From: Robiginitomaculum sp.
GTDB taxonomy: Bacteria > Pseudomonadota > Alphaproteobacteria > Caulobacterales > Maricaulaceae
Assembly: GCA_002733495.1 (NCBI GenBank)
Contig: NVVV01000021.1
Location: 14,519-48,035, forward strand
Reading direction: 5' to 3'
Length of the DNA stretch: 33,517 nucleotides
Shown here piece after piece: positions 8,496-16,296 of the stretch. The position numbers and the translations under genes were made by a program. Position 1 is the first letter of the stretch. Each line of letters begins with the position of its first letter. The notes under the pieces were generated by a model, which did not search any database, was not told where the DNA came from, and saw nothing but the letters and a program-made list of their open reading frames with translations.

Positions 8496-10055
8496 TTAGG
8501 AAACCTTGACGGCGCGCGGGGAAATTACAGTGTCACTGGCGGCCTTTGGCATGCGGCGCAGGCCCAGGGCTTCGGCAATGTGCACCCGGCGGATCCCGCC
8601 GCCCCCATCCATATCGGCAATGGTGCGCGCCGTGCGCAACACCCGGTGATAACCGCGCGCTGTCAGGCGCATGGTCTCTGCCGCCCGGATCAGCAATTGC
8701 CGCCCCGCCTCGTCCGGGGCGGCCAATGTGTCCAAAAGGCCCGTGGGCAGTTCGGCATTGGTTATGGCCCCGGCGGCGTCCTTGTACGCTGCGGCCCGCG
8801 CCAGCTGAATATCCCGCGCCGCATGCACCCGCGCCGCCGCCTCGCGCGTGCCTTCGGCTGGGGCAGGCAGCGCCAGATCAGCGGCGGTAACGGCGGGGAC
8901 TTCGATATGCAGGTCAATGCGGTCCATCAGGGGGCCAGAAATGCGCGCCTGATAATCATTGGCACAACGCGGCCCCCGGCGACAGGCATAACCATCGGCC
9001 CCGGCGGAGCCGCACCGGCAGGGGTTCATGGCAGCGATCAGTTGAAAACGCGCCGGATAGGTAATGTGGGCATTGGCGCGGGCCACGCTGATCTGGCCAG
9101 TCTCCAAAGGCTGGCGCAAACTGTCCAGAACCTGCGGGGTAAATTCGGGCAATTCATCCAAAAACAAAACCCCGCGATGGGCCAATGAGGCTTCGCCCGG
9201 CCTTGCCTTAATGCCGCCGCCAACCATGGCCGCCATCGAGGCACTGTGATGGGGGGTGCGAAAGGGCCGCGCGCGGCTAAGCTGTCCACGCTGCAAAAGG
9301 CCCGCGACAGAATGCACCATGGAAACTTCCAGAAGCTCCTTTGCGTTCAAAGGCGGCAGCAAGCCCGGCAGACGGGCCGCCAGCATGGATTTTCCAGAGC
9401 CCGGTGGCCCGGTCATCAGCAGATTATGTCCGCCTGCGGCAGCAATTTCCAAGGCCCGTTTGGCCAGCTCCTGGCCCTTTACATCACGAAGGTCAGACAC
9501 CGCTGTACTTTCGATCAGCGGCCCCGGTTGCGGCGGGGTTAGCACCTGGCGACCTTTGACATGGTTAATCAGGGCAATCAGATTGCGCGGTGCCAATATG
9601 GGTAAGTCCCCGGCCCAGGCGGCTTCCGGTCCACACACCTCGGGGCAGATAAGCCCCAAATCCATGCCATGAGCCGCCATGGCAGCAGGCAAGGCCCCGG
9701 TGACGGGAGCAAGGGTGCCATCCAGCGATAATTCGCCAATGGCGGCAAAACCTTCCAGCGCATCCATGGGCAAAACCCCGATGGCCACCATCAGGCCCAA
9801 GGCAATGGGCAGATCATAATGGCTGCCCTCTTTGGGTTGATCCGCCGGGGCAAGATTAATCACCAGACGTTTGGCCGGCAAAGCCAGCCCAATGGCCGCA
9901 AAGGCGGCGCGTACACGCTCCCTGCTTTCGGCGACGGCTTTATCGGCAAGGCCAACAATGGAAAAGGCCGGCATGCCGGAGCTGATCTGCACCTGTACGT
10001 CAACGGGCGCGGCCTCAACGCCTTCAAAGGCAAAGGTCTGGATATGAATGCCCAT
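8496..10055 (-). CDS. comM: ComM / YifB-family AAA+ ATPase (Mg-chelatase-like)
   Basis: ComM is a hexameric helicase that promotes branch migration during natural transformation; YifB homologues are widespread in non-competent bacteria. The 519-aa product has an N-terminal ChlI/Lon-protease-like domain (about residues 15-160). Next is the AAA+ core with Walker A GPPGSGKS at 216-223 and Walker B GVLFLDELPEF. A cysteine-containing segment MNPCRCG follows, and then a C-terminal Mg-chelatase-type domain (TARGYHRVLRTARTIAD). The ATG at 10055 is chosen because GGGAGG lies 9 nt upstream (complement of 10065-10070) and the family starts with this sequence. An SOS box lies upstream, suggesting LexA control. 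It heads the comM, PAS-REC, ampG gene group. Confidence 0.93.
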   Translation of the reverse strand: MGIHIQTFAFEGVEAAPVDVQVQISSGMPAFSIVGLADKAVAESRERVRAAFAAIGLALPAKRLVINLAPADQPKEGSHYDLPIALGLMVAIGVLPMDALEGFAAIGELSLDGTLAPVTGALPAAMAAHGMDLGLICPEVCGPEAAWAGDLPILAPRNLIALINHVKGRQVLTPPQPGPLIESTAVSDLRDVKGQELAKRALEIAAAGGHNLLMTGPPGSGKSMLAARLPGLLPPLNAKELLEVSMVHSVAGLLQRGQLSRARPFRTPHHSASMAAMVGGGIKARPGEASLAHRGVLFLDELPEFTPQVLDSLRQPLETGQISVARANAHITYPARFQLIAAMNPCRCGSAGADGYACRRGPRCANDYQARISGPLMDRIDLHIEVPAVTAADLALPAPAEGTREAAARVHAARDIQLARAAAYKDAAGAITNAELPTGLLDTLAAPDEAGRQLLIRAAETMRLTARGYHRVLRTARTIADMDGGGGIRRVHIAEALGLRRMPKAASDTVISPRAVKVS

Positions 10056-10088
10056 ACTGGCTGGCCTCCCATTAAGAGGGGCAGAGTA

Positions 10089-10116
10089 AGGATACACGTT
10101 GACAAGTCAAGAACAA
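10089..10116 (-). promoter_or_regulatory. Candidate sigma70 promoter for comM
   Basis: On the minus strand, TTGTTC (10116-10111) and TATCCT (10094-10089) are separated by 16 nt, about 35 nt before the comM start. The -35 hexamer overlaps one half of the SOS box, the geometry expected for LexA repression. TTGACT next to it is an alternative -35 but has no well-spaced -10. Confidence 0.5.
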
Positions 10117-10125
10117 ATAAAGAAC
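10111..10125 (-). promoter_or_regulatory. Alphaproteobacterial SOS box (LexA operator) upstream of comM
   Basis: The minus strand reads GTTC TTTATTT GTTC, an exact match to the GTTC-N7-GTTC direct repeat that alphaproteobacterial LexA binds. It is centred about 63 nt upstream of the comM start and overlaps the candidate -35. It is also upstream of the divergent DUF2333 gene, which could be co-regulated. Confidence 0.75.
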
Positions 10126-10201
10126 ATGGCTATATTTTAGGGTGTGATTACCTTGCAGAGGCAAAGTGCGCACGCCATATTAACAACGTGGAGGATGCAG
10201 T

Positions 10202-11245
10202 ATGCAAATAGGTCAGGTGGCACGACGGTTTTGGTCAAAACTGAAATCTATCGGCAGAACGCCTGTTGGTGATGAGCCGGTGGTCGAGACCGTAAAGCCC
10301 GCAAACGCCACCAAAGTGCGCAAAACGAGAAACTGGAAAAGCTGGCGCAAAATTGCCGCTGGCGTGGTGGCCGTGATTATTCTGTTCTGGCCGATCATGG
10401 CCATGCTGACCAGCCGTATTGATGACGATCCTAATTTCACCCCGCAATTTGACCCCAAGGGCGGCTCGCACGCAGTGGCCATGGTCGCTGGCCTGATGGA
10501 TGATGAGCTGAAAAAAGCGGGCTGGGTTGCCAATGCGCCGTTTTTTGTACCGGCGCATATGCTCAATAACATGCCCAATTACCAGATTGGCATGGTGACA
10601 GCGTTTGGTCGGTTTGCCTTTGAGCTGGAAGACCAGATCGGGCGCGAGCGTGGCTCGTCTGCCTCTGATCCGGACCTCTCCATCGCCCGGGCGCGGCTGC
10701 AATACTCCCCCACCACCTGGATTTTAAAGCCCGGCACGTTGTGGCCCACTGCCTCGGCGGAAAGCCAGTATAAGGAAGCGGTGCAGGCGCTGCGGCGTTA
10801 TAACTCCCGCCTGGCGGCAGGCGACGCCACCTTTGATACCCGCCCGGACAATCTGCTCGCGGCGCTTGATCGCATTGCCTATGATCTTGGCTCGGCCTCG
10901 GCAGAGCTGGAGGCACAGATTACCGGGCGCCATAAAACGCTGGGCTTGCTGGATTTTAAAGCCGACAAAATCTTTTATCGCACCAAGGGGCGCTCTTATG
11001 GCTATTACATGATCCTCAAAGCTCTGCGTGCGGATTTTGAGCCAGTCATTGATAGCCGCGAAACCACCGAGCTGTATGATAAAATGCTGGACGAGTTGCG
11101 CATTGCCGCCGTGATGCAGCCTTTGGTGGTTAATAACGGTACGCCGGGCGGCCAATTTTTCCCCAATCATCTGGCTAATCAGGGCTTTTATATCCTGCGC
11201 GCCCGGGCAAAACTGCGCGAACTGACCGATATATTGAAGAAATAG
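10202..11245 (+). CDS. DUF2333 family protein, single-pass membrane protein
   Basis: The 347-aa protein has a basic cytoplasmic N-terminus and one strong membrane span at about residues 50-70 (AGVVAVIILFWPIMAML). A large, presumably periplasmic domain follows (GGSHAVAMVAGLMDDEL, MLNNMPNYQIGMVTAFGRFAFEL, STTWILKPG-like segment). This matches my memory of the DUF2333 family in proteobacteria, whose function is not known. A good Shine-Dalgarno TGGAGG (10189-10194) lies 7 nt before the ATG. It is divergent from comM and shares the intergenic region containing the SOS box. No catalytic motif is evident and I assign no function. Confidence 0.75.
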   Translation: MQIGQVARRFWSKLKSIGRTPVGDEPVVETVKPANATKVRKTRNWKSWRKIAAGVVAVIILFWPIMAMLTSRIDDDPNFTPQFDPKGGSHAVAMVAGLMDDELKKAGWVANAPFFVPAHMLNNMPNYQIGMVTAFGRFAFELEDQIGRERGSSASDPDLSIARARLQYSPTTWILKPGTLWPTASAESQYKEAVQALRRYNSRLAAGDATFDTRPDNLLAALDRIAYDLGSASAELEAQITGRHKTLGLLDFKADKIFYRTKGRSYGYYMILKALRADFEPVIDSRETTELYDKMLDELRIAAVMQPLVVNNGTPGGQFFPNHLANQGFYILRARAKLRELTDILKK

Positions 11246-11272
11246 TTTTCTTTCACTTTAAAAGTATCTGAC

Positions 11273-11641
11273 ATGTCAAAATTCCAACCTCCCGTGCCTA
11301 TTTTTCGCAGCTTTAATGAACAGGCCACACGGGCGTTTTATCTTGATTTTCTTGGCTTTGAAATTGAGTTTGAGCATCGCTTTGAGCCAAATACGCCGTT
11401 GTATCTCGGGGTCAGGCATGGCGCGTGTTTGCTGCATCTTTCGGAGCATTATGGTGACAGTGCGCCCGGCTCTTCAATTCGTATTGATGTGCCTGATGTT
11501 CATGCCTATTGCCGCCGTCTGAATGAAAAAAACTACTGCCATGCGCGTCCCGGTGTTCAGGGCCAGTCTTGGGGCTTTGACGATATGAGCATTAGCGATC
11601 CATCTGGAAACAAGCTTATTTTTTGTACATCGCGCCCTTGA
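11273..11641 (+). CDS. Small VOC/glyoxalase superfamily protein
   Basis: This 122-aa protein has the fold pattern of glyoxalase/bleomycin-resistance proteins. An N-terminal strand and helix (VPIFRSFNEQATRAFYLDFLGFEIEFEHRF) lead into LHLSEHYGD, and a second half ends in SISDPSGNKLIF, the usual C-terminal metal-ligand-type strand. Such proteins bind drugs or act as metal-dependent lyases and isomerases; the substrate cannot be told here. Sequence similarity to bleomycin-binding proteins does not prove resistance. It lies 27 nt after the DUF2333 gene, without an obvious Shine-Dalgarno, and may be read through from it. A palindromic repeat follows closely. Confidence 0.8.
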   Translation: MSKFQPPVPIFRSFNEQATRAFYLDFLGFEIEFEHRFEPNTPLYLGVRHGACLLHLSEHYGDSAPGSSIRIDVPDVHAYCRRLNEKNYCHARPGVQGQSWGFDDMSISDPSGNKLIFCTSRP

Positions 11642-11687
11642 GGTTTCCTCGCAGCTATAACCAATCTTGGTGATTATAACTTCATAC

Positions 11688-11755
11688 GTCATTCCGGCGC
11701 AGGCCGGAATCCATTGTGATGCATCAAGATGGGCCCCGGCCTTCGCCGGGGTGAC
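11688..11755. repeat. REPIN-like palindromic element A
   Basis: A 68-bp element with exact central symmetry. It starts GTCA and ends TGAC, with hairpin ATTCCGGC/GCCGGAAT (11691-11710) followed by CCA. TGGG then precedes the second hairpin CCCCGGC/GCCGGGG (11734-11751). The centre is the palindrome TGATGCATCA (11717-11726). It lies between two convergent genes and could also act as a bidirectional terminator or RNA stabiliser. Confidence 0.8.
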
Positions 11756-11763
11756 AGCAAAAT

Positions 11764-12021
11764 TTATAGGGTGCCATTGGCGCGCATTTTTTGTTCAACC
11801 TCGGCCATGATCTGTTTTGGTGTTTTGTTGCTCATGCCGCTTTCAATGCCTTCGGTGACAAGGCGTTGCATATTGGCGATTTTTTGGGCGCGTTCCTGGT
11901 CGCGGCGGATCAGGTCGCGCAGATATTCGCTGTCATTGGTAAAATCGCCATCCTTGATACGGGATTTGATCCACGCGCCTTGTTGTTCGGTGACGGTAAT
12001 GGTTTTGCGCAACGTGCTCAT
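11764..12021 (-). CDS. ParD-like ribbon-helix-helix antitoxin (solitary)
   Basis: The 85-aa protein has an N-terminal RHH DNA-binding segment (LRKTITVTEQQGAWIKSRI, NDSEYLRDLIRRDQ) typical of ParD/CopG-type antitoxins, and a charged, probably unfolded C-terminal toxin-binding tail. The ATG at 12021 has GGAG 6 nt upstream; an in-frame ATG at 12033 is less well placed. No ParE, RelE or Doc-type gene lies downstream, where there are only a few bases before the palindromic element. This is therefore an orphan antitoxin or a TA remnant. About 25 of its first 42 residues match the ParD-like protein at 24899-25123. It may repress its own promoter through the inverted repeat at 12032. Confidence 0.8.
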   Translation of the reverse strand: MSTLRKTITVTEQQGAWIKSRIKDGDFTNDSEYLRDLIRRDQERAQKIANMQRLVTEGIESGMSNKTPKQIMAEVEQKMRANGTL

Positions 12022-12031
12022 CTGATGCTCC

Positions 12032-12049
12032 ACATCATACTATTGATGT
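12032..12049. promoter_or_regulatory. Inverted repeat upstream of the first ParD-like gene
   Basis: ACATCA (12032-12037) and TGATGT (12044-12049) flank TACTAT, 11 nt before the antitoxin start. Position and size suit an autoregulatory RHH operator. The inner ATCATAC also occurs in the operator region of the second ParD-like gene. Confidence 0.45.
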
Positions 12050-12189
12050 ATTATAGCATATAGTTTTCTTTTTTCAATTCTAGTGGTACGGTTTGCCCCT
12101 TCCTGTCTTCGCAGCATCGCTCTTGAAACGTCTCTGGCTCTGCTCCATTTCTATGGCTAGAATAGCGCTTCAAAAAAATGGATAAGAAA

Positions 12190-12756
12190 ATGTTTATCGA
12201 AACCCAATCCACACCCAACCCGGCAACATTAAAGTTTTTGCCGGGGCGCGAAGTCTCCCCTGCCGGCGTTCATGATTTTCGTGATGCCGAGGCGGCGCAA
12301 GGCTCGCCTCTGGCGGAGGCCTTGTTCGCCAATGAAGGCGTGCGCGGCGTGTTTCTGGGGCCGGACTTTATCGCCATTACCAAGGGGGAAGATCAGGAGT
12401 GGCCGCATTTAAAGCCTGTCCTTCTGGGCGCGATTATGGATCATTTCCAATCCGGTGCGCCGGTATTAGGCAGTGGCCCTGGCGCCGGCGCCGATGAAGA
12501 GGTCTATGAGGGTGAAACCGCTGAAATTGTGGCGCAGATCAAGGATTTGATCGATACGCGGGTGCGCCCGGCGGTGGCGCGCGATGGCGGCGATATTGTA
12601 TTTTCACGCTTTGATGTGGATACCGGGCTGGTCTATCTGCACATGCGCGGCGCGTGTGCGGGCTGTCCCTCCTCGACCATGACGCTCAAACACGGTATTG
12701 AAAACCTGTTGAAACATTATGTGCCCGAAGTCAGTGCCGTCGAGGCCGCGCTGTAG
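12190..12756 (+). CDS. NifU-like / NFU1-type iron-sulfur scaffold protein
   Basis: Nfu proteins carry a [4Fe-4S] cluster to client enzymes. The product (188 aa from MFIETQ) has an N-terminal Nfu_N domain (STPNPATLKFLPG, NEGVRGVFLGPDFI) and a C-terminal NifU domain with the cluster-binding CxxC at C156 and C159 (GACAGCPSS). The family normally begins MFIxT, so I take the ATG at 12190; one at 12178 is in frame, and neither has a strong Shine-Dalgarno. It leads a plus-strand gene run that later includes the radical-SAM Fe-S enzyme MiaB, a plausible client. The nitroreductase follows 15 nt downstream. Confidence 0.93.
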   Translation: MFIETQSTPNPATLKFLPGREVSPAGVHDFRDAEAAQGSPLAEALFANEGVRGVFLGPDFIAITKGEDQEWPHLKPVLLGAIMDHFQSGAPVLGSGPGAGADEEVYEGETAEIVAQIKDLIDTRVRPAVARDGGDIVFSRFDVDTGLVYLHMRGACAGCPSSTMTLKHGIENLLKHYVPEVSAVEAAL

Positions 12757-12771
12757 CTCAAGGAAGACAAA

Positions 12772-13374
12772 ATGGCCGATCCCTTATCTGACCTGGCCTT
12801 TGATCAGCTTTTTCGTGGGGCGCGCACCGCCAATGCCTGGCAGGACAAGGACGTGGCCGAGGTCATGGTGCGGGCGATCTATGATCTGATGAAATGGGGC
12901 GCGACCAGCGCCAATATCAGCCCGGCGCGGTTTTTATGGATCCGCTCCGATGACGCCAAAACGCGCCTGAAGCCTCATTTGATGGGCGACAATGTCCCCA
13001 AGGTGATGGCCGCGCCGTGGACGGTGATCATTGCCTGGGATGACAAGTTCGAGGACAAGGTGCCGCAATTGTTTCCGCATAATCCCGGTGCCAGAGACTG
13101 GTTTGCAGACCGGGTTAGCCATCAAGACGCCGCCTTTCGCAATGGCACGCTGCAGGGGGCCTATCTGATGATGGCGGCCCGGGCGCTGGGTCTGGATTGC
13201 GGGCCAATGTCGGGCTTTGACCGGAACGCGGTGGATGAAGAATTTTTTGAGGGTGATGCCAATATGCACCATTGGAAATCTAATTTCATTTGCGCCCTTG
13301 GTTATGGCGATGATGCGGCGGTGTTCGACCGCTCGCCGCGTCTTGCTTTTGATGATGCCAATATCATCTTGTAA
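12772..13374 (+). CDS. Nitroreductase family protein, RutE/HadB-like (malonic semialdehyde reductase type)
   Basis: A flavin-dependent nitroreductase of 200 aa. It resembles the RutE/HadB group, which in E. coli reduces malonic semialdehyde in pyrimidine breakdown. Visible features include LFRGARTANAW near the N-terminus, DLMKWGATSANISPARF (flavin-binding region), FRNGTLQGAYLMMAARALGLDCGPMSGFD and the C-terminal LGYGD. AAGGAAG (12761-12767) precedes the ATG. No other rut genes are nearby, so a pyrimidine role is not supported by context; a general NAD(P)H-dependent reductase is the safer call. It is transcribed with nfu upstream and tsaB 7 nt downstream. Confidence 0.87.
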   Translation: MADPLSDLAFDQLFRGARTANAWQDKDVAEVMVRAIYDLMKWGATSANISPARFLWIRSDDAKTRLKPHLMGDNVPKVMAAPWTVIIAWDDKFEDKVPQLFPHNPGARDWFADRVSHQDAAFRNGTLQGAYLMMAARALGLDCGPMSGFDRNAVDEEFFEGDANMHHWKSNFICALGYGDDAAVFDRSPRLAFDDANIIL

Positions 13375-13381
13375 CCTATCT

Positions 13382-14026
13382 ATGGCTTTGCTTCTCATAG
13401 ACACGTCTACAGCCCGCTGTGCCGTCTTTATTCGCTATGGCGAGAAAAACACAGCGCAAAATATTGAAGGCGCGCGCGGACAAGATGCGCGCCTCGCCCC
13501 GATGGTTCAAAATGCCCTGCGGGCGGCAAAACTATCCCCAAAAAACATAACCCGCATTGGGGTGCTGGTTGGCCCCGGGGCCTTTACCGGCGTGCGCATT
13601 GGCGTGGCCTTTGCGCGGGGCCTCGGGCTGGCCTTAAATGTGCCGGTACTGGGCATAAACGCGCTGGACAGCTTTGCCCTTGCGGGCGCGGATCATGAAT
13701 GCAGCGCCGGGGTCTGTGCCATTGGCCGGGGCGAGCTGGCTTTTCGGCTTTGCCGGGACGGACACTTACAGGGAGGCTATGAAACCGGGCAAGAAAAAGA
13801 TGTAATCGCGGCATTGCACGCCTTTGGTCATGGGGCGCCGGTTGTCATTTCTGGCACAGCGGCAACGAAGATTGCCGATGATATTTTATCACCAACCGAT
13901 ATGTCCGGGGTTGATCTGGCCATAATCGCGGATCTGATTGACGCTAATGCGCTGCCTAACCTTGATGCTTTGCCCTGGTATCACCGTCCCCCCGATGCAA
14001 AATTACCAGGCGGGATTACGCCGTGA
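13382..14026 (+). CDS. tsaB: TsaB, tRNA threonylcarbamoyladenosine biosynthesis protein
   Basis: TsaB is the non-catalytic partner of TsaD in making t6A37 in ANN-decoding tRNAs. The 214-aa product starts LLIDTSTARCAVF, the ASKHA-fold phosphate-1 motif. It contains GVLVGPGAFTGVRIGVAFARGL and PVLGINALDSFA, which are TsaB hallmarks. The start is the ATG at 13382; the frame remains open upstream into the nitroreductase, but only this start gives a TsaB N-terminus. The stop overlaps the GTG start of rimI as GTGA, so the two are translationally coupled, a very common tsaB-rimI arrangement. TsaD, TsaE and TsaC are not in the window. Confidence 0.93.
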   Translation: MALLLIDTSTARCAVFIRYGEKNTAQNIEGARGQDARLAPMVQNALRAAKLSPKNITRIGVLVGPGAFTGVRIGVAFARGLGLALNVPVLGINALDSFALAGADHECSAGVCAIGRGELAFRLCRDGHLQGGYETGQEKDVIAALHAFGHGAPVVISGTAATKIADDILSPTDMSGVDLAIIADLIDANALPNLDALPWYHRPPDAKLPGGITP

Positions 14027-14463
14027 CGACGATCAGCATTCGCCCGGCGTGTCTTGAGGATGCTGCCGACCTTGCGGCCCTGCACGGGCAATCTTTTACG
14101 CCCGCTTGGGACACAGCGGCGATGGGCGGGTTTTTACGTCAAAATGCCAAGGCCATGATGGCTGTAAAGGCCGATCAGCCAATGGGGTTTACCTTGGCGC
14201 GTCTTGCCGCAGATGAGGCGGAATTGCTCAGCATTGCCGTATCGCCCCAAGGGCGTGGGCAAGGTCTGGGCCGGGCCTTATTGCTGGGTCTTTTTGTCAT
14301 GCTGAAAGAGGCCAAAGTGCAGAAGCTATTTTTGGAGGTGGCCAGTGATAATAAAGTGGCCTGCCATCTTTATGAGCATATCGGCTTTATCCGCATAGGA
14401 ATGCGCCCAAAATACTATGCCAATGGTGCCGATGCCCTGACTTACTCACTCAGCTTAGGGTGA
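14023..14463 (+). CDS. rimI: RimI-like GNAT N-acetyltransferase (ribosomal protein S18 alanine type)
   Basis: This 146-aa GNAT enzyme starts at a GTG overlapping the tsaB stop. The acetyl-CoA loop is in SIAVSPQGRGQGLGRALL (QGRGQG, about residues 83-88). The following LEVASDNKVACHLYEHIGF is the RimI-type motif B. RimI acetylates the N-terminus of ribosomal protein S18; coupling to tsaB is the usual genomic setting and supports the call over a generic GNAT. A 66-nt gap follows before the fur-like gene. Confidence 0.88.
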   Translation: MTTISIRPACLEDAADLAALHGQSFTPAWDTAAMGGFLRQNAKAMMAVKADQPMGFTLARLAADEAELLSIAVSPQGRGQGLGRALLLGLFVMLKEAKVQKLFLEVASDNKVACHLYEHIGFIRIGMRPKYYANGADALTYSLSLG

Positions 14464-14529
14464 GGAGAGGTATGGACAAAAGCACCATTTGGCACCAGTA
14501 AAGAGGGCTGAGTAGCAAGAGGAGCCTGC

Positions 14530-14940
14530 GTGCCAAACCGTCTGGAAGACTTATGTGTGCAAAAAGGCATGCGCATGACCGAGCAACGGCGCGTAATTGC
14601 GCGCGTGCTATCCGAGGCGGTGGACCATCCGGACGCCGAGGAATTATACGCCCGGGCGGCGGCGCTGGACCCGAAAATTTCACTGGCCACGGTGTATCGC
14701 ACCGTGCGCCTGTTTGAAGATGCCGGGGTTATTTCCCGCCATGATTTTGGCGATGGTCGGGCCCGCTTTGAAGAACTGCCCGATGATCATCATGATCATC
14801 TGATCGACGTCAAAACCGGCGCGGTTATTGAGTTTGTCGATGAAGATATTGAAAAGCTGCAAGAAAAAATTGCCAAAAAGCTCGGCTATCGCCTCGTCGA
14901 TCACCGCCTAGAGCTTTATGGCGTAAAGGACAAATCCTGA
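14530..14940 (+). CDS. fur: Fur-family metal-responsive regulator (Fur/Mur type)
   Basis: The 136-aa protein has a winged helix (about residues 10-80; ATVYRTVRLFEDAGVI) and the metal-site motif HHDH at 87-90. After HHDHLI the sequence is DVKTGAVIEF, with no cysteines; the only Cys is C9. The structural CxxC zinc site of E. coli Fur is thus absent. Alphaproteobacterial Fur/Mur proteins commonly lack it, and some sense manganese. The start is a GTG with GAGGAG just upstream (14519-14524). The gene lies 3 nt before miaB. No Irr-type signature is seen, so Fur/Mur is preferred; iron versus manganese cannot be decided. Confidence 0.88.
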   Translation: MPNRLEDLCVQKGMRMTEQRRVIARVLSEAVDHPDAEELYARAAALDPKISLATVYRTVRLFEDAGVISRHDFGDGRARFEELPDDHHDHLIDVKTGAVIEFVDEDIEKLQEKIAKKLGYRLVDHRLELYGVKDKS

Positions 14941-14943
14941 TCT

Positions 14944-16296
14944 ATGACCAGCTCGAAAAAGCGCGTCTACATTAAAACTTTTGGCTGTCAGATGAATGTC
15001 TATGATTCTGCGCAAATGGCGACCTTGCTTTGCTCTGAAGGTTATGACGAAGTTGGCGAGGCCGAAAAAGCTGATCTGGTGGTGCTGAATACCTGCCATA
15101 TTCGTGAAAAAGCCGCCGAGAAAGTCTATTCCGATCTTGGTCGTTTGCGCCAGCTCAAAGAGGCCCGTGCCAAAAAGGGCGAAGCCATGCAAATCGCTGT
15201 GGCCGGGTGTGTGGCCCAGGCCGAAGGGGCCGAAATCAGGCGTCGTGCCCCGGTGGTCGATTATGTGGTGGGGCCGCAAAGCTATCAGCGTCTGCCGCAA
15301 ATGCTGCGCGGCGAAGAAGGCCCGCTGGCCACGGATTTTGACGTGGATGACAAGTTTGAGCGTCTGGCCAAAAAACGCGCTGCCAATGGCCCCACCGCCT
15401 TTGTAACGGTGCAGGAAGGCTGCGATAAATTCTGTTCCTTCTGTGTGGTGCCCTACACGCGCGGCGCCGAATATTCACGCAGCGCCCAGGAGATCGCCGC
15501 CGAAGTGCGCACGCTGGTGCGGTATGGGGTGCGCGAGGTGACGCTGCTGGGCCAAAATGTAAACGCCTGGGCCGCCCCGGGTCTGGACGGCGGCGCACAT
15601 TGGGGTCTTGGTGAACTGATTGCGCATCTGGCGCAGATCGAGGGGCTGGCGCGCATTCGCTATACCACCTCGCATCCGCGTGATATGGACAATGGTCTGA
15701 TTGCCGCGCACCGTGATATTGACGTGCTGATGCCCTATTTGCATTTGCCGGTGCAATCTGGCTCTGATGCGGTGCTAAAGGCGATGAACCGTGGCCATAA
15801 TATGGATATGTATTATCGTCTGATTGATAAAATCAGAGCCGCCCGGACCGATATTGCCCTTTCGGGCGATTTTATTGTCGGCTATCCCGGTGAAAGCGAT
15901 GCGGATTTTGAAGATACCTTAAAGGCGGTGCGCGATATTGGGTATGCCTCGTCCTATTCGTTCAAATATTCACGCCGTCCGGGCACGCCGGGGGCCAAGC
16001 GCGATGATCAGGTGCCAGAGGCCATCAAGGCCGAACGCCTGAGCGCTTTGCAAGACCTTCTGGTCTCGCAACAAATCGCCTTTAATGACAGCCTTGTTGG
16101 CAAAATCCTGCCGGTTCTTTTTGATAAAAAAGGCCGCCACGAAGGGCAAATTTGCGGACGCAGCCCCTATTTGCAGGGGGTTTATGTACAGGGGCCTGAA
16201 CATCTGATTGGCAGGCTGGCTGATGTGCATATCACCAGTGCGGGCCGCAATGCGCTGAGCGGTGATCTTGTGGTGGAGGCGTTGAGCCCAGCGTGA
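14944..16296 (+). CDS. miaB: MiaB, tRNA-2-methylthio-N6-dimethylallyladenosine synthase
   Basis: MiaB is a radical-SAM methylthiotransferase that converts i6A37 to ms2i6A37 in tRNAs reading UNN codons. The 450-aa product has all six cluster cysteines: C15, C51 and C89 for the auxiliary [4Fe-4S] cluster, and C160, C164, C167 in CDKFCSFC for the radical-SAM cluster. The UPF0004 N-terminal domain starts [17 protein letters not shown]-terminal TRAM domain (about 380-446) ends [11 protein letters not shown]. Its stop overlaps the GTG start of phoH as GTGA. Placement right after a Fur-family regulator and in the same run as nfu hints at linked Fe-S and iron economy, which is inference. Confidence 0.96.
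   Translation: MTSSKKRVYIKTFGCQMNVYDSAQMATLLCSEGYDEVGEAEKADLVVLNTCHIREKAAEKVYSDLGRLRQLKEARAKKGEAMQIAVAGCVAQAEGAEIRRRAPVVDYVVGPQSYQRLPQMLRGEEGPLATDFDVDDKFERLAKKRAANGPTAFVTVQEGCDKFCSFCVVPYTRGAEYSRSAQEIAAEVRTLVRYGVREVTLLGQNVNAWAAPGLDGGAHWGLGELIAHLAQIEGLARIRYTTSHPRDMDNGLIAAHRDIDVLMPYLHLPVQSGSDAVLKAMNRGHNMDMYYRLIDKIRAARTDIALSGDFIVGYPGESDADFEDTLKAVRDIGYASSYSFKYSRRPGTPGAKRDDQVPEAIKAERLSALQDLLVSQQIAFNDSLVGKILPVLFDKKGRHEGQICGRSPYLQGVYVQGPEHLIGRLADVHITSAGRNALSGDLVVEALSPA

Noticed and set aside
10099-10104. TTGACA as a plus-strand -35 for the DUF2333 gene.
   Set aside because: The only -10-like sequence (TATATT at 10131) is 26 nt away, too far for a sigma70 promoter.
12772-13374. Naming the nitroreductase rutE and inferring a pyrimidine-degradation locus.
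   Set aside because: Similarity is to the family, but no rut genes accompany it, so the pathway is not supported.
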